A stretch of 64,000 bases of DNA, from positions 221,858 through 285,857 of the forward strand of contig JAHJZX010000055.1 in the NCBI GenBank assembly GCA_018826295.1, read 5' to 3'. The notes under the pieces are model-generated. The model was given only the letters and a program-made list of their open reading frames with translations. It searched no databases and was not told the origin of the DNA. The position numbers and the translations under genes are program-made. Every line of letters starts with the position of its first letter. The stretch's first letter is position 1. Source of the DNA: Gammaproteobacteria bacterium (GTDB lineage Bacteria > Pseudomonadota > Gammaproteobacteria > Enterobacterales > Alteromonadaceae). This document shows positions 9,335 to 19,317 of the stretch, piece by piece.

Positions 9335-9969
9335 TGCTGCTCTCCTGTGTGTTCTGTACTGCCATAACCCCAACGGTTAAGTAACTGGTGCGGTAACTTA
9401 AGATGGTCAAGAATACGCGCCACCATAAAATCGACTAAATCACTGATCTGTTTCGGTTGATGATAAAACCCCGGTGCCGCCGGCATAATAGTCACACCGA
9501 GCTTGGCCAGCTTAAGTAGGTTTTCCAGGTGGATAGCGCTAAGCGGGCTTTCGCGTGGCACTAAAATTAACTGACCGCCTTCTTTAATCACCACATCCGC
9601 CGCCCGCTCTATTAAGTTATCACTGGCGCCGGTGGCAATTGCTGATACGGTGCCGGTAGAACAGGGGCAAATCACCATTTGTCGCGGAGCCGCTGAGCCC
9701 GAAGCTACCGGAGAAAACCAGTCATCTTTGCCATAGACTTTAAGCAAGGCGGCATCACAGCCAAAATGTGCCAGCAACATTTGTCTGCATTTGTCCGGTG
9801 CGGCCGGCAGTTTAATATCATGCTCAGTAGCAAAAACCACTCTGGCGGCGCTGGATACCAGCAAATGCACTTTAATGCCCTGCGCCAGCAGCAATTCTAA
9901 TAAGCGCCAGCCATAGGGCGCGCCTGACGCACCACTAAAGGCCAGTGTGATCTCTTTTGCAGTTTTCAT
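9331..9969 (-). CDS. ubiX: Flavin prenyltransferase UbiX
   Basis: Prenylates FMN with dimethylallyl phosphate to make the prenyl-FMN cofactor of UbiD, the decarboxylase of ubiquinone synthesis. Family motifs are [12 protein letters not shown] at the N-terminus, [19 protein letters not shown], the [16 protein letters not shown] region and MPAAPGFY. The start at 9969 overlaps the mpl stop by one base (TGATG), gives 212 aa, and puts the conserved beta-strand near the N-terminus. An in-frame ATG four codons earlier is less likely. Third gene from the 3' end of the mpl-ubiX-yadG-yadH operon. Confidence 0.93.
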   Translation of the reverse strand: MKTAKEITLAFSGASGAPYGWRLLELLLAQGIKVHLLVSSAARVVFATEHDIKLPAAPDKCRQMLLAHFGCDAALLKVYGKDDWFSPVASGSAAPRQMVICPCSTGTVSAIATGASDNLIERAADVVIKEGGQLILVPRESPLSAIHLENLLKLAKLGVTIMPAAPGFYHQPKQISDLVDFMVARILDHLKLPHQLLNRWGYGSTEHTGEQH

Positions 9970-11327
9970 CAGTGTTCCCATTTACGCTTTAGTGCACTAA
10001 TCAGCTTATCGTGAATACCACCAAAGCCGCCGTTACTCATAATCACAATACTGTCGCCCTGCACAGCCTGATCGCAAAGCAGGCTGACCAACGCATCAAT
10101 ATCCTGTGATAACGCCGCTTTGGGCGCTAAGGCACGCGTTAAAGCGTCCAGCGACCAGTTGGCATTGGCCGGCTCATATAAAAACACCTTATCGGCCAGC
10201 GCCAGCGCCAAAGGCAGTGCTGCCTGATGCACGCCCATACGCATAGTATTAGAGCGCGGTTCCAGTACGGCTAACACCCGGCTTTGGCCTACTTTATTGC
10301 GAATGCCTTGTAAGGTAGTGCTGATAGCGGTTGGATGGTGGGCAAAATCGTCATACACCTTAACTCCGCCGATGTCGGCTTTTAACTCCATCCGCCGTTT
10401 AGGTGCAACAAAGCGCGTTAGTGCCTCCAGCGCAATCGCTACCGGTACGCCGGCATGGCGCGCCGCTGCAATCGCCATTACCGCATTATCGACATTGTGC
10501 TGGCCACTTAACTGCCAACTGAGCTCACCAAGCTGTTTATCCTGATAATACAAGGCAAAGTGGCTGCCATCGCTGCTTAGCAATTCGGCGCGCCAATCCG
10601 TACCATAGCTTTGCCGCTCGCTCCAGCAGCCCATATCCAGAGTATGTTTAACCGCTGGTGTATCTTCCGGTGCCAGCACCAGACCATTGGCCGGTACCAT
10701 ACGCAGCAAGTGATGAAACTGGCGTTGAATTGCCGCCAAATCGGGGAAAATATCAGCGTGATCGTATTCCAGATTGTTTATTACCAGGGTTCGTGGCCGG
10801 TAATGCACGAATTTGGATCTTTTATCAAAAAAGGCCGTATCGTATTCATCAGCCTCGATGACAAAAAAAGGTGACTCGCCAAGCCGGGCAGAACAATCAA
10901 AGTTTTGCGGAATACCACCAATCAAAAATCCCGGCGCTAAGCCCGCACATTCTAAAATCCAGGCCAGCATAGTACTGGTGGTGGTCTTACCATGAGTGCC
11001 AGACACCGCCAGCACCCAACGGTCAAATAGCACCTGCTCTGCCAGCCACTGCGGGCCAGAGCTATAACGCAAATTGGTATTTAATACATACTCTACTGCC
11101 GGGTTACCACGGGATAACGCGTTGCCGATAATAACCAAATCTGGTGCCGGCTCCAGCTGCTGCGGATCCCAGCCTTGCGTCAATTCAATGCCCAATTGCT
11201 CCAATTGTGTGCTCATTGGCGGATAAACATTGGCATCAGCGCCGGTAACTTTATGGCCCAGTGATTTTGCGATAGCGGCGATGCCGCCCATGAAGGTGCC
11301 ACAGATACCCAGAATATGAATATGCAT
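9969..11327 (-). CDS. mpl: UDP-N-acetylmuramate:L-Ala-gamma-D-Glu-meso-DAP ligase (Mpl)
   Basis: Murein-recycling ligase that joins recovered tripeptide to UDP-MurNAc. It begins with the Rossmann-like [14 protein letters not shown], has the Mur-ligase P-loop GTHGKTTT (110-117), [33 protein letters not shown] and [10 protein letters not shown]. Length (452 aa) is typical. It is first in a four-gene operon whose members overlap by one to four bases, and is divergent from fbp, as in E. coli. Confidence 0.96.
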   Translation of the reverse strand: MHIHILGICGTFMGGIAAIAKSLGHKVTGADANVYPPMSTQLEQLGIELTQGWDPQQLEPAPDLVIIGNALSRGNPAVEYVLNTNLRYSSGPQWLAEQVLFDRWVLAVSGTHGKTTTSTMLAWILECAGLAPGFLIGGIPQNFDCSARLGESPFFVIEADEYDTAFFDKRSKFVHYRPRTLVINNLEYDHADIFPDLAAIQRQFHHLLRMVPANGLVLAPEDTPAVKHTLDMGCWSERQSYGTDWRAELLSSDGSHFALYYQDKQLGELSWQLSGQHNVDNAVMAIAAARHAGVPVAIALEALTRFVAPKRRMELKADIGGVKVYDDFAHHPTAISTTLQGIRNKVGQSRVLAVLEPRSNTMRMGVHQAALPLALALADKVFLYEPANANWSLDALTRALAPKAALSQDIDALVSLLCDQAVQGDSIVIMSNGGFGGIHDKLISALKRKWEH

Positions 11328-11470
11328 ACATTGTCCTGAAAATTAACCTGCGCCATTGTAACAAATAGCAACCGCAACGCAGTAACACCTGCAATTTGCG
11401 CAGAAATTCTTTAAAATACGCCAGCCTCTACCGCTTTAGCAAAAATAATTACTGAGAAGGAACCACCAGC

Positions 11471-12442
11471 ATGCGCCGCATCTCGCCAGTACTGCAACAG
11501 GACGGAGTCGACAGCGACCTGATTTCACTGATTAAAACTATCCTAGCCGCCTGCCGGGAAATCTCGTTTCGTGTCAGCCAAGGCGAACTGGCTGGGGTAT
11601 TAGGTTCTACCCTGGGCGAGAATATTCAAGGGGAAACCCAGAAAAAACTCGATATTATTGCTAATGAATTACTCAAAGAAGTGATTCTGGAAACCGGCGT
11701 AGTCAAAGCTATCAGCTCAGAAGAAGAAGACGACACTGTTGCCGGTAACCCGCATGGTAAGTATTTAGTCACCTTTGACCCGTTGGATGGCTCCTCCAAC
11801 ACCGACATCAACAGCTTAATCGGCACCATTTTCTCCATATTACCGGCACAAGCAGATAAAGCAGCTGATGACGCCAGTCAGTTTTTGCAGCCCGGCAGCG
11901 CCCAGCTGGCCGCAGGCTACGTGCTGTATGGTCCTTCTACCATGCTGGCGCTAACCACAGGTAAAGGTACCAGGCTGTACACCTTAGATAAAACCTATGG
12001 CGGCTTCCTGCTTACCGAAGAGCAGGCTGCAATTCCGAAATACACTGCAGAGTTTGCCATCAACATGTCAAACCAACGTTATTGGCAACCGGCTATGCAG
12101 GCGTATATTGCAGATTTACTGCAGGGCAAAGAAGGTCCGCGCGGTAAAAACTACAATATGCGCTGGATAGCCGCCATGGTGGGTGATGTACATCGGGTAC
12201 TGTGCCGCGGCGGCATTTTTGCTTACCCGCGTGATACTAAAGATGCCAACAAGCCGGATAAACTGCGACTAATGTATGAAGCCAACCCGATGAGTTTTCT
12301 GGTAGAACAGGCCGGCGGTATGAGTTCTACCGGCTATGAGCGCATTATGGACATAGTACCGACTGATATTCACCAGCGCGTGGCGGTGATACTTGGCTCA
12401 AAGCACGAAGTAGAAAGCTGCGTAGCCTATCATCAGCGATAG
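11471..12442 (+). CDS. fbp: Fructose-1,6-bisphosphatase class I
   Basis: Gluconeogenic phosphatase. Metal-site motifs are ISSEEEDD (81-88) and [10 protein letters not shown] (103-112), and the sugar-phosphate region includes GGIFAYPRD with [19 protein letters not shown] near the C-terminus. Length is 323 aa. AAGGA lies 8 bases before the ATG. The gene is followed closely by ppa; a 69-bp gap leaves open whether they share a transcript. Confidence 0.96.
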   Translation: MRRISPVLQQDGVDSDLISLIKTILAACREISFRVSQGELAGVLGSTLGENIQGETQKKLDIIANELLKEVILETGVVKAISSEEEDDTVAGNPHGKYLVTFDPLDGSSNTDINSLIGTIFSILPAQADKAADDASQFLQPGSAQLAAGYVLYGPSTMLALTTGKGTRLYTLDKTYGGFLLTEEQAAIPKYTAEFAINMSNQRYWQPAMQAYIADLLQGKEGPRGKNYNMRWIAAMVGDVHRVLCRGGIFAYPRDTKDANKPDKLRLMYEANPMSFLVEQAGGMSSTGYERIMDIVPTDIHQRVAVILGSKHEVESCVAYHQR

Positions 12443-12511
12443 CCATTTTTATTACCGGCGCTATAATAAGCGCCACTTTTAACCAGGCTTTTAACATTTA
12501 AGGACCAGGCC

Positions 12512-13039
12512 ATGAGCTTAAGCGATGTTGCAGCAGGTAAAAACCTGCCGGAAGAAATTAACGTTATTATTGAAATTCCGGCCAATGCCGACCCGATTAA
12601 ATACGAAGTAGACAAAGATACCGGTACCGTATGGGTAGACCGTTTTATGGCTACACCGATGTTTTATCCGTGCAACTACGGCTTTGTAAACCAGACGCTG
12701 TCGCTGGATGGTGATCCGGTAGATGTGTTAGTGCCAACCCCTTATCCGTTGGTACCAGGCGCAGTTATTAAATGTCGTCCGGTAGGCGTGCTGTTTATGT
12801 CGGATGAATCTGGCGAAGATGCCAAGGTTATTGCTGTTCCGGTAAGCAAGCTTACCAAGCTGTATGACCACATTCAGGACATCAACGATGTCGATGAGCT
12901 GCTGAAAAAGCAAATTCAGCACTTCTTTGAGCGTTACAAAGAATTAGAAGCCGGCAAATGGGTAAAAGTAAATGGTTGGGGCGATGCAGCCGCTGCCAAA
13001 GCTGAAATTATGACCTCATTTGAACGGGCAAAAAAATAA
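12512..13039 (+). CDS. ppa: Inorganic pyrophosphatase
   Basis: Hydrolyses PPi to drive biosynthesis. This is the soluble family I enzyme (175 aa) with the signature DGDPVDVLV, whose aspartates D66, D68 and D71 bind Mg2+, and the upstream [15 protein letters not shown] is just before the start. A strong terminator follows 19 bases after the stop. Confidence 0.97.
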   Translation: MSLSDVAAGKNLPEEINVIIEIPANADPIKYEVDKDTGTVWVDRFMATPMFYPCNYGFVNQTLSLDGDPVDVLVPTPYPLVPGAVIKCRPVGVLFMSDESGEDAKVIAVPVSKLTKLYDHIQDINDVDELLKKQIQHFFERYKELEAGKWVKVNGWGDAAAAKAEIMTSFERAKK

Positions 13040-13057
13040 GCTGCCCGCAGTTTAAGC

Positions 13058-13085
13058 AAGCCCGGCAGATGCCGGGCTTTTTTTT
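13058..13085 (+). terminator. Rho-independent terminator of ppa
   Basis: AAGCCCGGC at 13058-13066 pairs with GCCGGGCTT at 13071-13079 across an AGAT loop, followed by a run of T to 13085. Confidence 0.92.
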
Positions 13086-13191
13086 AAGCGCAATCAAAGC
13101 TAACAACAACAAGCATTTGCACAAATTAAGCACTATACTGCGGTTAAGCTACATCTAATAATAACGTTCCAATATCACAGAGGCCTGCAGT

Positions 13192-14811
13192 ATGGATGTG
13201 TTACGACGTCTGTCTATCGCAAAGAAGATCTACTTAATTCCACTCATCGGTACCTTAAGTTTTATCATTTATCTGGTTCTGGCCAGTAATACCGCCCTGA
13301 ACAACGTCCATACGCTGGAGCAAACCCGTGACGTGCAGTTTCCGGTGTTACAGGCAGCACAAAGTTCGCTGGTATTGCTAGAGCGGGTTAAAGACTCACT
13401 CGCCAGTGCTGTCACCACCGGCGATGAAGAAGCGCTTGGTGGCGCGGCCAATTTCAGTAAGCAGTTCAGCCAGGATTTAGGCCGTATTGCCGAGTTAAAC
13501 CGCGACTACGCCGGGGCAGTCAGCAATGTTAAGCAAAGCTATGATGCCTATTATCAGGTGGCTTATAAAGTGTCGCAGGAGATGATCAACAACACGGCAG
13601 ATTTCTCTACGCTGGGTCAACGTTCAGAGAAAATGAACGCTGATTACGACACTACAGCGCGCTTGCTTAGCCAATTCCGTGACCAACGCTTACAACAATT
13701 TACCGCCAGTATTGATGATGCCAGCGAGCAAGCCGGCACCCTAATTACTGTTGGTATTATTATGGGCGTGATCACCACACTGGTGTTGTTTGGTACCGCT
13801 TTTCCGGTCGCCCAAGGCATTCACAACAGCCTGGGCAATATGATTAGCTCGTTGCAAAGCCTGGCAAAAGAAGATGGCGATTTAACCGCCCGCATTAACA
13901 GCAATAGTAAAGATGAACTGGGCGATTTAGCGCACTGGTTTAATACTTTTATGCAAAAGCTGCAGCATGTGGTGAAGGATATCGTCAATACCGCAGTGCC
14001 ATTATCTGCCCTGGCAAAAGACTTACGAGAACTAACCGACGATACCAATAAAACCATTGCCCAGCAGCGTCGCGCCGCCGATCAGGCCAAACATGCGGTT
14101 GATGATATGAGTGCCAGCGTTGTGGCTGAAGTGAACAGCGCCAACGAAGCCGCTGCTGCTGCCACGCAATCCAATGATGCCGCCGGTCAGGGCCAACAAA
14201 CGGTGATCTCAACCGTACAAAATATCCAGCAACTGGCCGGCAATGTGCAAGAAGCCTCGGATGTCATTATGCAGCTGGAGAAAGATGCCAATCAGGTTGG
14301 TACTGTGCTTAGCGTAATTAAAGGTATCGCCGAACAAACCAACTTACTGGCACTAAACGCGGCAATTGAAGCTGCCCGTGCCGGTGAACAAGGCCGCGGC
14401 TTTGCTGTGGTCGCCGATGAAGTACGTACCCTGGCGTCGCGCACGCAAAAATCCACTGAAGAAATTCAGCGTACCATTGAGCAGCTGCAAAGTGCGGCGC
14501 GTCTGGCGGTACAAAAGATGCAACAAAGTACCGCCCAGGCCGATCACAGTGTGCAATCGGCCAATCAGGCCGGTGATGCATTGCAACTGATCACAAAAAG
14601 CATTGCGCAAATCCGCCTGATGAACCAGCAAATCGCCGATGCTACTGACGATCAGCAAAAAATGGCCAGTAATATAGTGCACCATGTCGATGAAATTTTT
14701 ACTAACACAGAGCACAGCTCTGAAAGCGCAGGTAATATCGCCAAAGCCAGTAGTGAACTGGCGGCGCTGGCACAAAATCTGGAAAACATTACTAAACTGT
14801 TCCGGGTCTAG
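13192..14811 (+). CDS. Methyl-accepting chemotaxis protein
   Basis: Transmembrane chemoreceptor of 539 residues. TM1 is about 14-33 and TM2 about 183-206, enclosing a roughly 150-residue helical periplasmic sensor with no recognised ligand motif. A HAMP domain (about 205-260) and a long methyl-accepting helical hairpin follow; the hairpin tip [19 protein letters not shown] and [15 protein letters not shown] mark the CheW/CheA contact region. No CheR-tethering C-terminal pentapeptide is present. Monocistronic, between two terminators. Ligand unknown. Confidence 0.93.
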   Translation: MDVLRRLSIAKKIYLIPLIGTLSFIIYLVLASNTALNNVHTLEQTRDVQFPVLQAAQSSLVLLERVKDSLASAVTTGDEEALGGAANFSKQFSQDLGRIAELNRDYAGAVSNVKQSYDAYYQVAYKVSQEMINNTADFSTLGQRSEKMNADYDTTARLLSQFRDQRLQQFTASIDDASEQAGTLITVGIIMGVITTLVLFGTAFPVAQGIHNSLGNMISSLQSLAKEDGDLTARINSNSKDELGDLAHWFNTFMQKLQHVVKDIVNTAVPLSALAKDLRELTDDTNKTIAQQRRAADQAKHAVDDMSASVVAEVNSANEAAAAATQSNDAAGQGQQTVISTVQNIQQLAGNVQEASDVIMQLEKDANQVGTVLSVIKGIAEQTNLLALNAAIEAARAGEQGRGFAVVADEVRTLASRTQKSTEEIQRTIEQLQSAARLAVQKMQQSTAQADHSVQSANQAGDALQLITKSIAQIRLMNQQIADATDDQQKMASNIVHHVDEIFTNTEHSSESAGNIAKASSELAALAQNLENITKLFRV

Positions 14812-14836
14812 CCAACAGCGATATTAGCAACATAGA

Positions 14837-14862
14837 AAAGCCGGCATCTTAGCCGGCTTTTT
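14837..14862. terminator. Bidirectional terminator between chemoreceptor and malic enzyme
   Basis: AAAGCCGGC (14837-14845) and GCCGGCTTT (14852-14860) form a 9-bp stem with a 6-base loop. An A-run on the left and a T-run on the right let it serve both convergent genes. Confidence 0.88.
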
Positions 14863-14882
14863 CAATTTCAGGATTTAAGCTG

Positions 14883-16124
14883 TTAGCAATAATAATTATC
14901 CGGTAAAGCAATACGCGCCACACCTGAGGCTACAGCTGCATCGGCTACCGCCCGGGCTACTCTGGGAAGCAGGCGTGGGTCCATTGGCTTAGGAATAATA
15001 TAAGACTTACCAAAGCTAAGCTCAGCGACCTTAGCTGCTGTAAGCACCTCCTCTGGTACCGGCTCTTTGGCAATAGCACGGATAGCATTAACCGCCGCCA
15101 GCTTCATTTCATCGTTAATCACACTGGCACGCACATCCAACGCACCACGGAAAATAAACGGGAAACACAATACATTGTTAACCTGATTCGGGTAATCAGA
15201 ACGGCCGGTGGCCATAATAATGTCATTGCGCGCGGCGTGTGCCAGTTCAGGTTTAATTTCCGGATCAGGGTTTGAGCAGGCAAAAATTACCGGCTTGTCA
15301 GCCATTAACTGCAGCGCTTGTGGCGGCAACACATCCGGGCCAGACACACCAACAAACACATCGGCTCCGGTTAGCGCATCTTCCAGCGTACGTTTGTCGG
15401 TATTGTTAGCAAACAGCAGCTTGTATTGGTTTAAATCGTTGCGCCGGGTGTGAATGACCCCTTTGGTATCCAGCATATAAATATGCTCGCGCTGGGCACC
15501 GCATTTAATTAGCAGCTCCATACAGGCAATGGCGGCAGCACCGGCACCCATACAAACGATAATGGCACTTTTAATATCTTTGCCCTGAATTTCCAACGCG
15601 TTTAACATGCCAGCCGCGGTAACAATGGCAGTGCCATGCTGATCATCGTGAAATACCGGAATTTTACAACGCTTAATCAGCTCCTTTTCAATTTCAAAGC
15701 ACTCAGGCGCTTTAATATCTTCCAGGTTAATGCCGCCAAAGGTATCGGCGATATTGGCAACAGTGTTAATAAACTCTTCTGTCGTGCGATGCGACACTTC
15801 AATATCAATGGAATCAAGATTGGCAAAACGTTTAAACAACAAAGCCTTACCTTCCATTACCGGCTTAGATGCCATAGGGCCTAAATTACCTAAACCTAAA
15901 ATGGCGGTACCGTTGCTGATAACGGCAACCAAATTGCCTTTAGCGGTGTACTTGTACACATTGTCGATATCAGCGGCAATTTCGCGCACCGGCTCGGCAA
16001 CACCCGGGCTATATGCTAACGCCAGATCAGTCACCGTTTCGGCCGGCTTGCTGATCTCGATACTAATTTTTCCGGGTCTGGGCTCTGCATGGTAACGCAG
16101 CGCCTGCTGTTTAAAATCTGCCAT
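14883..16124 (-). CDS. maeB: Malic enzyme, short form without phosphotransacetylase domain
   Basis: Oxidatively decarboxylates malate to pyruvate, producing NAD(P)H. The N-terminal domain has AYSPGVAEPV (catalytic Tyr38) and MEGKALLFK (Lys93); metal-binding and nucleotide regions include FHDDQHGTA and a Rossmann motif CMGAGAAAIAC. At 413 residues it lacks the C-terminal phosphotransacetylase-like regulatory domain of the 759-residue E. coli MaeB, as in several other gammaproteobacteria. Cofactor preference (NAD or NADP) cannot be read from the sequence. Confidence 0.92.
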   Translation of the reverse strand: MADFKQQALRYHAEPRPGKISIEISKPAETVTDLALAYSPGVAEPVREIAADIDNVYKYTAKGNLVAVISNGTAILGLGNLGPMASKPVMEGKALLFKRFANLDSIDIEVSHRTTEEFINTVANIADTFGGINLEDIKAPECFEIEKELIKRCKIPVFHDDQHGTAIVTAAGMLNALEIQGKDIKSAIIVCMGAGAAAIACMELLIKCGAQREHIYMLDTKGVIHTRRNDLNQYKLLFANNTDKRTLEDALTGADVFVGVSGPDVLPPQALQLMADKPVIFACSNPDPEIKPELAHAARNDIIMATGRSDYPNQVNNVLCFPFIFRGALDVRASVINDEMKLAAVNAIRAIAKEPVPEEVLTAAKVAELSFGKSYIIPKPMDPRLLPRVARAVADAAVASGVARIALPDNYYC

Positions 16125-16593
16125 GGGTATTTTCCTGCTGTCTGTAGGGCTAAGCGTATAGTTATTGTCGTGTCGTTACGCTGTGGGAGGCTTATTCTAA
16201 AGAGCGCAGGCACAGAAGAGAAACAGAATCAGTCTGATCGTACCAGCGCAAAAACCATCTGGGCACCATACCACTTTAGTCGTAACTGTAACTGTTATAA
16301 CAATAAAACCACCCTGCGCCAAGAGACGTCCGGCCATCTAAATTCCAAATGTGGCACAGTGTTGCATACAGATGTGAGTGCGGCCGCATAATCATGCGAC
16401 TAAGGCCGGACTAGACTAGCCAGATAAGGACAGGCATTAGCCAGTTAAGTTTTACTATCTATATGATAGTAAACAGTTATTGGCGTATTTATGCGGTTAA
16501 TTTTGTTGCAGGCAGAGGCACAACTTAACAAATAAAAATATTTTTTCGGTCAATACTGATTATTTGCGTAAAAAACAGCCGGATAGCAGGCAT
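16125..16593. other. Gene-free intergenic region between maeB and rpmE
   Basis: No credible open reading frame with a ribosome binding site was found. The left part must contain the maeB promoter on the minus strand. The right part has an isolated palindrome (16451-16473), and the region ends at a bidirectional terminator. A short plus-strand RNA between palindrome and terminator is possible but unproven. Confidence 0.6.
16451..16473. promoter_or_regulatory. Orphan operator-like palindrome
   Basis: TTTACTATC (16451-16459) and GATAGTAAA (16465-16473) are perfect inverted repeats separated by TATAT. Size and A+T-rich centre resemble a dimeric repressor operator. The nearest annotated starts are over 300 bp away, so its target is not obvious. 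Confidence 0.45.
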
Positions 16594-16594
16594 A

Positions 16595-16620
16595 AAAAAA
16601 GCACCCGCAGGTGCTTTTTT
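16595..16620. terminator. Bidirectional terminator downstream of rpmE
   Basis: GCACC (16601-16605) pairs with GGTGC (16610-16614) across CGCA, flanked by AAAAAA on the left and TTTTTT on the right. It terminates rpmE on the minus strand and could also end a plus-strand transcript. Confidence 0.88.
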
Positions 16621-16643
16621 CCGTTTCGCTGACGCTATACCGA

Positions 16644-16856
16644 TTAACGGTTGCCCAGTACAGAGAAACGCTTTTTGAAACGGTCAACACGGCCGCCTAC
16701 GTCTAACACTTTCTGCTTACCAGTGTAGAACGGGTGACAAGCTGAGCAAACGTCCAGGTGGATGTCTTTGCACAGTGCTGATTTAGTTTTGAAACTGTTA
16801 CCGCAAGTACAGGTTGCAGTAATTTCTTTATATTCAGGGTGAATACCTGGCTTCAT
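16644..16856 (-). CDS. rpmE: 50S ribosomal protein L31, zinc-binding form
   Basis: Seventy residues aligning along the whole length with E. coli L31. The zinc ligands C16, C18, C37 and C40 are all present (TCTCGN and DVCSACHPF), so this is the C+ form. The zinc-free paralogue, normally Zur-controlled, is not in the window. The motif [21 protein letters not shown] is typical. It is divergent from priA, as in E. coli. Confidence 0.97.
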   Translation of the reverse strand: MKPGIHPEYKEITATCTCGNSFKTKSALCKDIHLDVCSACHPFYTGKQKVLDVGGRVDRFKKRFSVLGNR

Positions 16857-16930
16857 GGCTTACCTCGTTAGGCCGTATCGCAATCTGGTCAAAAATTTGC
16901 CAAACACCATACGTAATTACAGTTAATTTA

Positions 16931-16957
16931 GGGCGCGTAGCTTAATGGATAGCGTGC
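16931..16957 (+). pseudogene. Truncated tRNA-like remnant (5' half only)
   Basis: GGGCGCG-TA-GCTTAATGGATAGC at 16931-16953 reads like the acceptor strand, the two-base linker and the D-arm of a bacterial tRNA. Neither a paired anticodon stem nor a GGTTCGA T-arm nor a 3' CCGCGCCC acceptor partner follows. It lies between rpmE and priA. It may be the scar of an excised or decayed tRNA gene; identity is uncertain, with Arg- or Ile-type the closest in feel. Confidence 0.45.
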
Positions 16958-17060
16958 TAAGTTGCAACTGCTTAAACACTGCACGACAGTAATTTTGTTT
17001 TACTTGGCATTTCAGCACGCTGTCCTTACACTGAGCGCTTCGATAAAACGGGGGCCCATT

Positions 17061-19235
17061 GTGACCACAGTACGAGTGGCATTGCCAGTACCACTAAGGC
17101 AACTATTTGATTATAAAATAGAACCTAACCATAACGTGCAGATTGGCTGCCGTGTGCTGGTGCCCTTTGGGTCGCGTAAACTGGTCGGCATTGTCTGGCA
17201 ATTGGCGCCAGAAGACAGTTTTACCGCCAGCCGCCTGAAAACAATATTACAGGTACTGGATAGCCAACCGGTACTGCCGCCACAGCTGTGTCAGTTACTT
17301 AGTTTTGCCGCCGATTATTATCACTATCCATTGGGTGAAGTGCTGATCAGTGCTTTGCCGGCTTTACTGCGTGAAGGCCGCGAACTGACATCGTTTCAGC
17401 CAAAAGCCTGGCAGCTGACAGAAGCTGGCCGTCAGCTCGACGCTGCGACATTAAAGCGCGCACCGAAACAGTTAGCCTTATGGCAAGCGTTAGCACAGCA
17501 CCGCTTGAGCGAATCGTTAATGTTGCAACAATTTGGCCGGCCAGCAGCCAAGCAATTATTGGATAAAGGCCTGGCAGAGGAAATTTGCGTACCGGCCACG
17601 CCTTTTACCCCGCCTGAGGTAACCGCAACCGGTTTAAAACTGACCGCAGACCAGGCAATGGCCGTGGCGGCAGTCAATCAGGCTTGTGGTCGGTTTGAAC
17701 GTCTGCTGCTTGAGGGTGTTACCGGCTCGGGTAAAACTGAGGTGTACCTGCAAAGCATTGCTGGCCTGCTCAATGCCGGTAAGCAGGTGTTACTGATAGT
17801 ACCTGAAATCGGTTTAACACCGCAGACACTGGCACGGTTTCAGGCCAGGTTTGACGTGCCGGTACTGTGCTGGCATTCGGCACTAAGCGATGGCGAACGC
17901 CTGCATTGCTGGCTGCAAGCCAGCAGTGGTGCGGCAGCTATTGTCATTGGCACCCGTTCAGCATTGTTTTTACCCTTTTATCAACTCGGGCTGGTGATCA
18001 TTGATGAAGAACATGATCAGTCGTTAAAACAGCAGGACGGCTTTCGCTATCACGCCCGCGATCTGGCAATAAAACGCTGTGCCATCCAGCATTGTCCAAT
18101 CTTGCTGGGTTCAGCAACACCCAGTCTGGAGAGTTTGCACAACGCGCTGAGCAAAAAATTTATTCATTTACCCCTGCCCGACCGCGCAGCTGGCCAGGCG
18201 CTGCCAAGCTTTACCCTGGTAGATTTAAAGCAACAAGTGCTGCAATTTGGCCTGGCCGGGCAAACGCTGACGCAGATACGGGCTGAATTAGCTAAAGGCC
18301 TGCAAGTTATGCTGTTTTTAAACCGGCGTGGCTTTGCCCCGGCGCTGAGCTGTCAGGAGTGTGGCTGGCTTACCGAGTGTCACCGCTGTAGTGCTTTTAC
18401 CACTTACCACAAACAAAGCCGGCAGTTGGTATGTCATCACTGTGGTGCCAGCAAAGCCATACCACGCCAGTGCGGCGGCTGCGGCAGCACCCAGTTAAAA
18501 CCGCTGGGCCAGGGCACAGAGCAGTTAGAAGAAAGCCTGCAACAGCTGTTCCCTGATACAGCCATTACCCGGCTCGACCGCGACAGCACCAGGCGCAAAG
18601 GTGCGCTTAACGAGGCATTAAGCGATATTCATCAACATGGTGCCCGGCTTATTGTCGGCACCCAGATGCTGGCCAAAGGTCACCATTTTCCTAATGTCAG
18701 TCTTGTGGTAATCGTCGATGTCGATGGCGCTCTGTACAGCAGTGATTTTCGTGCGCCAGAACAACTGGGGCAATTACTAACCCAGGTTGCCGGCCGTGCC
18801 GGGCGTGGCAGCAGTGGCGGTAAAGTGTTATTGCAAACCCACTATCCACAGCATAGTTTGCTGCAGGATATTATTCAGAATGGTTATGCCGCCTTCGCCC
18901 GCACTGCACTGCAAGAACGCGAAATGACACGGCTGCCACCTTATCAGTTCCTGGCAATGTTTAGTGCCGAAGCGCACCAATCAGAACTGTGCCAAAGTTG
19001 GCTGCAACAACTGGCAACCATTGCCGCTGATAACACTGCCCTGCAAATACTTGGGCCTATACCGGCCCCGCTGGAACGCCGGGCCGGCAAGTATCGCTGG
19101 CAGTTACAACTCTACAGCCCAAATCGCCCGGCGCTGCATCAGATGCTGGATATTATGCTGGCGCAACTGACACTGTGGCCACACAGCCGCAAAGTTAAAT
19201 GGCAACTGGATGTCGATCCAACAGACCTTAGCTGA
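17061..19235 (+). CDS. priA: Primosomal protein N' (PriA helicase)
   Basis: Restarts stalled replication forks by loading DnaB. The protein opens with VRVALPVPLRQLFDYKI as in E. coli PriA. Walker A is GVTGSGKTEVYL, the DEAH-type box is IIDEEHDQSLKQQ, and the zinc-binding insertion has four Cys pairs (CQECGW, CHRC, CHHCG, CGGCG). C-terminal VTLVV-like and GRAGRG helicase motifs follow, ending KVKWQLDVDP. I place the start at GTG 17061 (GGGGG upstream, N-terminus matching E. coli, 724 aa). An in-frame start at 16962 would add 33 unrelated residues that run from the tRNA-like remnant. Confidence 0.95.
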   Translation: MTTVRVALPVPLRQLFDYKIEPNHNVQIGCRVLVPFGSRKLVGIVWQLAPEDSFTASRLKTILQVLDSQPVLPPQLCQLLSFAADYYHYPLGEVLISALPALLREGRELTSFQPKAWQLTEAGRQLDAATLKRAPKQLALWQALAQHRLSESLMLQQFGRPAAKQLLDKGLAEEICVPATPFTPPEVTATGLKLTADQAMAVAAVNQACGRFERLLLEGVTGSGKTEVYLQSIAGLLNAGKQVLLIVPEIGLTPQTLARFQARFDVPVLCWHSALSDGERLHCWLQASSGAAAIVIGTRSALFLPFYQLGLVIIDEEHDQSLKQQDGFRYHARDLAIKRCAIQHCPILLGSATPSLESLHNALSKKFIHLPLPDRAAGQALPSFTLVDLKQQVLQFGLAGQTLTQIRAELAKGLQVMLFLNRRGFAPALSCQECGWLTECHRCSAFTTYHKQSRQLVCHHCGASKAIPRQCGGCGSTQLKPLGQGTEQLEESLQQLFPDTAITRLDRDSTRRKGALNEALSDIHQHGARLIVGTQMLAKGHHFPNVSLVVIVDVDGALYSSDFRAPEQLGQLLTQVAGRAGRGSSGGKVLLQTHYPQHSLLQDIIQNGYAAFARTALQEREMTRLPPYQFLAMFSAEAHQSELCQSWLQQLATIAADNTALQILGPIPAPLERRAGKYRWQLQLYSPNRPALHQMLDIMLAQLTLWPHSRKVKWQLDVDPTDLS

Positions 19236-19317
19236 CAATAGCCGGGCTTATGTTTCTTTTTTCGCTTAACCTTGTAGAATAACGCCAGTTGCCAGCAGTC
19301 AGAGCCTCAAGCACCTT

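Noticed and set aside
13086..13191. Sigma-28 (FliA) promoters upstream of the three chemoreceptors
   Set aside because: No TAAA-N15-GCCGATAA-like pair was found upstream of any of them.
16270..16310. Zur-like GTTATAAC site upstream of maeB/rpmE
   Set aside because: TGTTATAACA is a short palindrome of common base composition, too far from rpmE and without the extended Zur consensus.
16962..17060. N-terminal extension of priA starting at an ATG at 16962
   Set aside because: The 33 residues are not related to PriA, begin in the tRNA-like remnant and lack a Shine-Dalgarno. The GTG at 17061 gives the E. coli N-terminus.
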